From assembly GCA_030151365.1 (NCBI GenBank), contig JASLDW010000012.1, positions 1 through 64,000 on the forward strand: a stretch of DNA of 64,000 nucleotides. The letters run 5' to 3'. The translations under genes were made by a program, and so were the position numbers. The notes beneath the pieces were generated by a model, which was not told the DNA's origin, made no database searches, and saw only the letters and a list, made by a program, of their open reading frames with translations. This document shows, in pieces, positions 58,330 through 64,000 of the stretch (position 1 is its first letter; every line of letters starts with the position of its first letter). Source of the DNA: Lysobacter sp. (GTDB lineage: Bacteria; Pseudomonadota; Gammaproteobacteria; Xanthomonadales; Xanthomonadaceae).

Positions 58330-60054
58330 GTGCGGCGCATCTACCAGGCGCAACCGGCCGCACGCGGCAGTGCGCTGGGTCGCGCCCGCGTCGTGCATAC
58401 CCATCCGCTTCAGATTCGCGAAGAACGCATCCGGGCCAGCGATGTTCCCGGCGAATTGGCGCGCCTGCGCTCCGCGATCGGCGTGGTGCGCGGCGAAATG
58501 GCGGCGCTGCGCGAGAAGCTGCAGGACACCCTGACCAAGGAAGTGCGCGACCTGATCGACGTCCACACTCTGGTGCTGGACGATCCCGAATTGCTGCGCG
58601 GCCTGAAGTCGCTGGTACAGGACGAACTGTGCAGCGCCGACTATGCATTGCGCCTGCAGCGCGACCGCGTCGCCGATGCCTTCGCGGCGATGGACGATGC
58701 CTACCTGCGCGGGCGCATGGAAGACATCGACCAGGTGATCCTGCGCATCCACAGCGCATTGCACCAGCGCGACGCCGAAGTCGCCGGCGCCGCCGGCGAC
58801 ATCCTGGTCACTCCCAGCGTGGCGCCGGCCGATCTCGCCCGACTGCCGTCGCAAGGCGTCCTCGGCATCGTCACGATTGCCGGCAGCGCCTATTCGCACA
58901 GCGCCATCCTCGCGCGCAGCCTGCACCTGCCGATGGTCAGCGGCTCCGTCGAGGCACTGGCCGACATCAACGACGGCGACGTGCTGATCGTCGACGGCGA
59001 CACCGGCACGGTCATCGTCGAACCGTCCGCCGCCGACCTGCGCCAGCACCGGATCAAGGCACGCGAGGAACAGCGCGAACGCAAGGCGCTGCAGAAACTT
59101 CGGCGCGAACGCACCCGCACCCGCGACGGCCAGGACATCGAGCTGTGGATCAACGCGGAAACCCGCGAGGACATCGCCACCGGCCACATGCTCGGCGCCA
59201 ACGGAGTCGGCCTCTATCGTACCGAATTCCTGTTCCTGCAGCGCGACGAGGTGCCGAGCGAAGAGGAACAGTTCCTCGCCTATCGCGACGCCGTGCTCGG
59301 CATGGCCGGACGCCCGGTCACCATCCGCACCCTCGACATCGGCGCCGACAAGGCCGACCGCACCGGGCTGGCGCTGACCGGCGAACCCAATCCCGCGCTC
59401 GGCGTGCGCGGCGTGCGCCTGTCGCTGCGACGCCCGGAACTGTTCGACGACCAGTTGCGCGCCATCCTGCGTGCCTCCGCCTACGGCCCGGTGCGCATCC
59501 TGCTGCCGATGGTGTCGGGGCGGGAGGAGATCAAGTCGGTGCGCCAGCGCGTAAAACGCTTGCACGCCGAATTGTCGAAGACACACTCGGCGATCCGCGA
59601 ACTGGTCCCACTCGGCGCGATGATCGAAGTGCCGTCGGCGGCGTTGTCGCTGGCGCGCTGGATCGGCCTGGTCGATTTCGTGTCGATCGGCACCAACGAC
59701 CTCGTGCAATACCTGCTCGCCGCCGATCGTGGCAACGACGCGCTCGACGATCTCTACACACCGCTGCATCCGGCGGTGTTGCGCGTGCTCGCCGACATCA
59801 TCCGCACCGCGCGCCTGCGCGGGCGCCCGGTCGCGATGTGCGGGGAATTCGCCGCCGACCCGCTGTATGCGCCGTTGCTGCTCACGCTCGGCCTCGAACA
59901 GTTCAGCATGCATCCCTCGAGCCTGCTGGAAGTGCGCAAGGCCGTCCGCGCCACCACCTACGAAGCGCGCCGCGCGATGCTGCCACACTTGCTGCGCCTG
60001 CAGGATCGCGCAGCCATCGAACAATGGATGCAGGACAATCCCGCAGCGGGGTGA
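58330..60054 (+). CDS. PTS enzyme I (phosphoenolpyruvate-protein phosphotransferase)
   Basis: A 574-residue enzyme I that starts the phosphate relay from PEP. The active histidine is H190 in IAGSAYSHSAILAR; the surrounding GGRTSH consensus is changed to GSAYSH, though the histidine and SAI follow-up are kept. The PEP site has LYRTEFLFL, TIRTLDIGADK and the catalytic Cys region VAMCGEFAADP. There is no N-terminal GAF domain, so it is EI rather than PtsP. The start is GTG 3 bases after HPr. Confidence 0.94.
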   Translation: MRRIYQAQPAARGSALGRARVVHTHPLQIREERIRASDVPGELARLRSAIGVVRGEMAALREKLQDTLTKEVRDLIDVHTLVLDDPELLRGLKSLVQDELCSADYALRLQRDRVADAFAAMDDAYLRGRMEDIDQVILRIHSALHQRDAEVAGAAGDILVTPSVAPADLARLPSQGVLGIVTIAGSAYSHSAILARSLHLPMVSGSVEALADINDGDVLIVDGDTGTVIVEPSAADLRQHRIKAREEQRERKALQKLRRERTRTRDGQDIELWINAETREDIATGHMLGANGVGLYRTEFLFLQRDEVPSEEEQFLAYRDAVLGMAGRPVTIRTLDIGADKADRTGLALTGEPNPALGVRGVRLSLRRPELFDDQLRAILRASAYGPVRILLPMVSGREEIKSVRQRVKRLHAELSKTHSAIRELVPLGAMIEVPSAALSLARWIGLVDFVSIGTNDLVQYLLAADRGNDALDDLYTPLHPAVLRVLADIIRTARLRGRPVAMCGEFAADPLYAPLLLTLGLEQFSMHPSSLLEVRKAVRATTYEARRAMLPHLLRLQDRAAIEQWMQDNPAAG

Positions 60055-60109
60055 CGCCGGCAACCTTCGCGGGCGATAATCGGGCCATGAACGCCTGATC
60101 CGTCGCGCC

Positions 60110-61504
60110 TTGGCGCGGCCGCCCAACGGAATCCGTGCCTTGGCCGAAATCCTCCGCCACGACAAGACCGCGCGCCAGCTCCGGCTGCTGTCGGACGCGC
60201 TCGACAGCGGTCGCCTCGGCCCGGTGCGGCGCCTGGTCAACACGCTGTCGCCGGCGGAAATCGGCAACCTGCTGGAGTCGCTGCCGCCGGCCAAGCGCAG
60301 CGTGGTGTGGGGATTGGTCGATCCCGAGGACGACGGCGAGGTGCTGGTCCACGTCGGCGAGGAAGTCCGCGAAGGCCTGATCGCCGACATGGATCCCGAC
60401 GAACTGGTCGCCGCGGTCGAAGACCTCGATATCGACGACCTGGCCGATCTCGCCGAGGACCTGCCGGACACGGTCGTCGACGAGGTGCTGAAGTCGATGG
60501 ACCGCGAGAACCGCGAGCGCCTCGAGCAGGTGCTGTCCTACGAGGAGGACACCGCCGGCCGCCTGATGAATCCCGACGTGGTCACGGTGCGCACCGACAC
60601 CACCGTCGACGTCGTGCTGCGCTACCTGCGCCTGCGCGGCGAACTGCCCGAACACACCGACCATCTCTACGTCGTCAGCAAGCGCCACCAGTATCTCGGA
60701 CGCATCGCGCTGCAGGCCTTACTGACCCACGACTCCAACACGTCGGTGAACGAGTTGATGGATGGCGAGCAGCCGGCGATCGACGTCCACGAAACCTCCG
60801 ACGAAGTCGCGCGCCAGTTCTCCGACCACGACTGGATCTCCGCGCCGGTGGTGGACGACAACAACATCCTGCTCGGCCGCATCACCATCGACGACGTCGT
60901 CGACATCATCCGCAACCAGGCCGAACACCAGGTGCTGTCGGCCGCCGGCCTCGACGAGGAAGAGGACCTGTTCTCGCCCGTGCGCCGCGCCTTCCGCCGC
61001 CGCATGTTGTGGCTGACGATCAATCTCGCCACCGCGTTCCTGGCGTCGTCGGTGGTCGGCCAGTTCCAGGGCACCATCGCCCACCTGGTTTCGCTGGCGG
61101 TATTGATGCCGATCGTCGCCGGCATGGGCGGCAACGCCGGTACCCAGGTGCTGGCGCTGATGGTGCGCGGCCTTGCGCTCGGCCAGATCGGCGCCAGCAA
61201 CGTGATGACGCTGGTATGGAAGGAAGTGCGCATCGCCATCATCAACGGCATCGGCATCGGGATATTGCTGGCACTGGTCGTGCTGGTGTGGTTCCGCGAT
61301 CCGATGCTGGCGCTGGTGATCGCGATGGCGTTGACCATCAACTTCACCGCGGCCGCGCTCGGTGGCGTGTTCGTGCCGGTAATGGTCAAGCGCATGGGTT
61401 TCGATCCGGCACTGGCCGGCGGCGTCATCCTCACCACCATCACCGACGTGATGGGTTTCCTGAGTTTCCTCGGACTGGCGACGATCTTCCTGCTGCATCG
61501 ATAG
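60110..61504 (+). CDS. mgtE: Magnesium transporter MgtE
   Basis: A 464-residue Mg2+ channel: an N-terminal acidic helical domain (LVNTLSPAEIGNLLESLPPAKRSVVWGLVDPEDDGEVL), two CBS domains (MNPDVVTVRTDTTVDVVLRYL; ELMDGEQPAIDVHETSDEVARQF), then five membrane segments with LMPIVAGMGGNAGTQVLALMVRG. Start is uncertain: TTG at 60110 gives MARPPNGIRALAE, while TTG at 60140 has GGA upstream and fits common MgtE N-termini. It closes the PTS block, an order I believe is shared by other xanthomonads. Confidence 0.9.
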   Translation: MARPPNGIRALAEILRHDKTARQLRLLSDALDSGRLGPVRRLVNTLSPAEIGNLLESLPPAKRSVVWGLVDPEDDGEVLVHVGEEVREGLIADMDPDELVAAVEDLDIDDLADLAEDLPDTVVDEVLKSMDRENRERLEQVLSYEEDTAGRLMNPDVVTVRTDTTVDVVLRYLRLRGELPEHTDHLYVVSKRHQYLGRIALQALLTHDSNTSVNELMDGEQPAIDVHETSDEVARQFSDHDWISAPVVDDNNILLGRITIDDVVDIIRNQAEHQVLSAAGLDEEEDLFSPVRRAFRRRMLWLTINLATAFLASSVVGQFQGTIAHLVSLAVLMPIVAGMGGNAGTQVLALMVRGLALGQIGASNVMTLVWKEVRIAIINGIGIGILLALVVLVWFRDPMLALVIAMALTINFTAAALGGVFVPVMVKRMGFDPALAGGVILTTITDVMGFLSFLGLATIFLLHR

Positions 61505-61527
61505 CCCGCGCGCGCGATACTTCCAGC

Positions 61528-62646
61528 ATGCCGCTTTCCCGCAAGATTGCCGTCGCGCTGATCACCTTCGGCTTGCTCATGCTCGCCGTCAGCCACTACC
61601 GCGATGGCTTGTTCGCGCAGTCCAGCCTGCTGCTCGGCATCATGCCGCTGCTGTTCGCGGGATTGCTGCTGGGTCGCACCGGGTTGTGGATGACTGCCGC
61701 GGCGTATTTCGTGATCCTGGTCATCGGCGCCTGGTCGGACCTGCGCCACGGCGTGGCCGGCATTTCCACGGTCGCCACTGCATCGGCCAGCCTGCTGCAG
61801 CCGGTGATGGGCAGCCTGATCGTGGCGCTGATCCTGGATCGCATGATCCTGAAATCCGACATCAGCCGGCAACGCAGCCACGATCTGGCCTTGTTGTGCC
61901 GCCAGCTGGAATACGAGATGCAGGAAAAGGAACGCTCGAACGCCCAGCTGATCCACTCGCAACGCATGGATTCGCTGGGCAAGCTGGCCGGCAATGTCGC
62001 CCACGACTTCAACAACCTGCTTGGCGTCGTCCTCGGTTATGCCAAGCTGGCCGAAGTCGACGGCGATGCCGCCCAAACGCACATGGCCGGCATCGTCAAC
62101 GCGACCCGGCGCGGCAAGCAATTGACCGGGAGACTGATGACGCTGGCGCGCCCGCATCCGCCCGCCCGCACGACCTTCGATGCAAACGAAGTGCTGAACG
62201 CACTACTGCCGATGCTCCGGCCGATCTTCGGGAAACACATCCAAGTGGCGATCGCGCGATGCCGCCAGGCCGCATGGATCCACATGGATGTCGCCGAGTT
62301 CGAAGCCAGCGTGCTGAACATCGCCAAGAACGCCAGCGACGCCCTGGCCGGCGACGGCATGTTCCATATCGAGACCGATGTCGTCGACGATGAAGTCCGC
62401 CTGCGCTTCACGGACAACGGTTGCGGCATGTCGCCCGACATCGCCGCGCAGGTATTCGAGCCCTTCTTCACCACCAAACCGGCAACGCAAGGCACCGGCA
62501 TCGGCCTGGCGGTGGTCTATCGCACCATCGTCGAATCGGACGGACGCATCGATGTGGCCAGCACACCGGGTCAAGGCACCTGCTTCACCTTGCATCTGCC
62601 ATTGCGCGAACCACCCGGCCCCATCGGGAACACCTCAGCGCCCTGA
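61528..62646 (+). CDS. Membrane histidine kinase without periplasmic sensor domain
   Basis: A 372-residue kinase. Four or five N-terminal membrane segments (residues 5-110) have short loops and no sizeable periplasmic part. A short coiled coil (about 115-145) leads to the phospho-accepting histidine in LAGNVAHDFNNLLGVVLGY (HATPase/HisKA of the ntrB-like HDFNN type) and the ATPase motifs NIAKNASDAL, FTDNGCGMSPD and TGIGLAVVYR. No receiver domain and no adjacent response regulator are visible. It converges with a propeller sensor protein, overlapping by 12 bases. Confidence 0.9.
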   Translation: MPLSRKIAVALITFGLLMLAVSHYRDGLFAQSSLLLGIMPLLFAGLLLGRTGLWMTAAAYFVILVIGAWSDLRHGVAGISTVATASASLLQPVMGSLIVALILDRMILKSDISRQRSHDLALLCRQLEYEMQEKERSNAQLIHSQRMDSLGKLAGNVAHDFNNLLGVVLGYAKLAEVDGDAAQTHMAGIVNATRRGKQLTGRLMTLARPHPPARTTFDANEVLNALLPMLRPIFGKHIQVAIARCRQAAWIHMDVAEFEASVLNIAKNASDALAGDGMFHIETDVVDDEVRLRFTDNGCGMSPDIAAQVFEPFFTTKPATQGTGIGLAVVYRTIVESDGRIDVASTPGQGTCFTLHLPLREPPGPIGNTSAP

Positions 62647-64000
62647 GCGATCGCCCTTCGCATCGGCCCGCCGCAGCCGCGCCAGAAGGTCGTCATCCAC
62701 GTCCGGCGTCTGCCGCTCCCGCGTCATCCACAACAACGCCAACAAGCTTGCCAGGCTCGCCGCCAGCCAGATCCAGTGGTACTTGTACCAAGGCTGCGGA
62801 TGGTTCAACTGCAACGTCGCGGATGGCGACCATGCCCCGCCGAGTTCGCGCGCCTGGACTTCGAACGTCAAATGCCCCCAAGGCAATTCGGGCAACAGCA
62901 CGCTCCGGCTGCTGCCTGCATCGACCCAGTTGTTCTCGCCGCCGGCAGCCCCGGTGACGCGATAGCGATAGCGCACCTTGTCGGGATCAAGGAAATCGAT
63001 CGCGCCGTAACGGATTTCCAGATTCGCGGCATTGATGCCAAGCTCGGCGGGACGGAACACATCCAGTTCCTGCTGCGACACCGCCGCATGGTCGATGTAG
63101 GCCGGGGGCACGCGATTGCTGGCCCAATCCCGCAGCCGTGCCGGCGTCACCCGCGCGAAACCGATCATCATCGAGAACCACAAATTGCCGGTGCCGTCAT
63201 CGGCGCAGGGCGAATTGGAGCCATTGAGCTCGGATGGATCCAGTCCGTCGCTGGATTTCAAGGTGAGGACATGCAGCCCGTCGGCCCCGATGCGGCGATC
63301 GAGCAGGCTGATGCCGCGATTTCCCGCCAGCCAGAGACGACCATCCGTGCTCGGCAGGATGCACGAAACCGTATCATCGAACAATCCGTTCGCCTCGGTG
63401 TACTGGCGAATCGCGCCATGCTCGATGCGGATCAGTCCGTTGCCGTAACTGCCGATCCACAGCACGCCATCCGCATCTTCGTACAGCGCCCTGAAATAGC
63501 GCCCGCGAATCCCCTGGTCCTGCGTCCAGCGTTCGACCACGGCATTGTCACGCACGCGGAATGCCCCGCGATCGCCCACGACCCACACTCCGCCCGCTCG
63601 CGCATCGACGATTTGCTTGACCATCATTCCGGCCAACTCCGGAATCTGCTCGAGCGCATCAAAGGCGCCGTTGGGCTTGAGACGCAGACGCCCCACGGAA
63701 TACCGGTTCGCGACCCAATAAAGACCGCCCTGCGTCTTCCAGACGCCGATCTGGCCTTGTTGCGGCCACGCGACCACATGCTCGATATTTCCGCCTGCCA
63801 GTCGCGCCAGGACGCCGCCCGTGACGCCGATCCACAATGCATCGCCGGCATCATCCTTCAACAGACTGTGGATGCATCCTTCGCCGATCTTCCCGTCCAG
63901 CGACACGGTCGTTTGCCGGCCATCGGCAGTCCGATGCGACAGCGACAGACACCCCATCACCAGCCACATGCCGCCCGCTCCATCCGGCATGACCAGGCTC
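62635..64000 (-). CDS. Two-component-type beta-propeller sensor protein, partial (5' end outside the window)
   Basis: At least 454 residues of the C-terminal part are present. Several ligand-binding sensor propeller repeats (DGRQTTVS, GVLWIGSYGNGLIRIEHGAI, DGRLWLAGNRGISLLDRR, GNLWFSMMIGFARV) are followed by a Y_Y_Y domain (DFLDPDKVRYRYRVTG, LTFEVQARELGGAWSPS) and one membrane segment (WIWLAASLASLLALLWM). The protein ends about 28 residues after the membrane, with no kinase, GGDEF or HTH domain. Most relatives continue into such an output domain, so this one is short. The reading frame is open to the window edge. Confidence 0.85.
   Translation of the reverse strand, partial: SLVMPDGAGGMWLVMGCLSLSHRTADGRQTTVSLDGKIGEGCIHSLLKDDAGDALWIGVTGGVLARLAGGNIEHVVAWPQQGQIGVWKTQGGLYWVANRYSVGRLRLKPNGAFDALEQIPELAGMMVKQIVDARAGGVWVVGDRGAFRVRDNAVVERWTQDQGIRGRYFRALYEDADGVLWIGSYGNGLIRIEHGAIRQYTEANGLFDDTVSCILPSTDGRLWLAGNRGISLLDRRIGADGLHVLTLKSSDGLDPSELNGSNSPCADDGTGNLWFSMMIGFARVTPARLRDWASNRVPPAYIDHAAVSQQELDVFRPAELGINAANLEIRYGAIDFLDPDKVRYRYRVTGAAGGENNWVDAGSSRSVLLPELPWGHLTFEVQARELGGAWSPSATLQLNHPQPWYKYHWIWLAASLASLLALLWMTRERQTPDVDDDLLARLRRADAKGDRSGR

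Noticed and set aside
57643..60471. A 942-codon minus-strand frame opposite the PTS genes
   Set aside because: It lies antisense to HPr and enzyme I, which have intact active-site motifs; its sequence is low-complexity and matches no family.
60307..62646. A long plus-strand frame reading through mgtE into the histidine kinase
   Set aside because: Its first 400 codons are an Arg/Gly-rich shadow frame of mgtE. The kinase has a clear own start at 61528 with membrane segments.

Overview
The window looks like chromosomal DNA of a high-GC gammaproteobacterium of the Xanthomonadaceae/Lysobacteraceae (Lysobacter, Luteimonas, Stenotrophomonas or Thermomonas type). Pointers to this are a fused aspartokinase-diaminopimelate decarboxylase beside an apparent MurL epimerase, a SUF operon headed by its own Rrf2 regulator, a CysNC fusion, HPr kinase and RapZ in a regulatory PTS cluster, and a dispersed structured intergenic repeat. 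Genus cannot be fixed from the sequence alone. I see no tRNA, rRNA, CRISPR array, prophage or transposase gene. Coding density is very high, and many genes overlap by 4 nt (ATGA, GTGA) or as TGATG, so translational coupling is common.

Layout. 1-9.1 kb: murL (partial) and lysAC, a PhzF-like protein, a histone-like HU protein with a Lys/Ala-rich tail, two lipoproteins, a DUF5916 outer-membrane-type protein, a SET-domain protein and a 55-residue membrane protein. 9.2-15.3 kb: SUF iron-sulfur operon (regulator, sufB, sufC, sufD, sufS, a GNAT acetyltransferase, a Rieske ferredoxin). 15.3-19.0 kb: Fur-controlled iron uptake (TonB receptor, PiuC-like dioxygenase, PepSY protein), then hutD on the other strand. 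19.9-21.3 kb: an M20 dipeptidase, followed by repeat copy 1.

21.7-35.6 kb: a complete assimilatory sulfate regulon. On the minus strand are cysD, cysNC, a sulfate-binding protein, cysT, cysW and cysA. Divergent from them are cysJ, cysI and cysH, then cysB (minus) and cysG (plus). Together they cover sulfate import, activation to PAPS, reduction to sulfide and siroheme supply, with the LysR regulator beside them. 35.7-45.2 kb: a small stress membrane protein, a hypothetical periplasmic protein, amgK-murU (MurNAc recycling), hda-perM-DUF2066 facing purM-purN, and two tandem DUF3108 proteins. Repeat copy 2 follows.

45.6-61.5 kb: envelope and nitrogen-PTS block. bolA and murA are divergent from kdsD-kdsC-lptC-lptA-lptB-rpoN-hpf, as at the E. 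coli yrb locus. A three-gene minus-strand island (MliC-type lipoprotein, PA-domain metalloprotease, small exported protein) separates hpf from ptsN-hprK-rapZ-EIIA-HPr-EI-mgtE. 61.5-64 kb: a histidine kinase facing a beta-propeller sensor protein that runs off the window.

The most unusual material is non-coding. The two copies of a roughly 310-410 bp element each fill a tail-to-tail gene gap and keep nested hairpins through paired substitutions. There are also several long dyads in control regions (suf, cysB-cysG, cysD-cysJ, upstream of the DUF5916 gene) and a hairpin that buries the rpoN ribosome-binding site. No clear novel multi-gene defence or biosynthetic system is visible.
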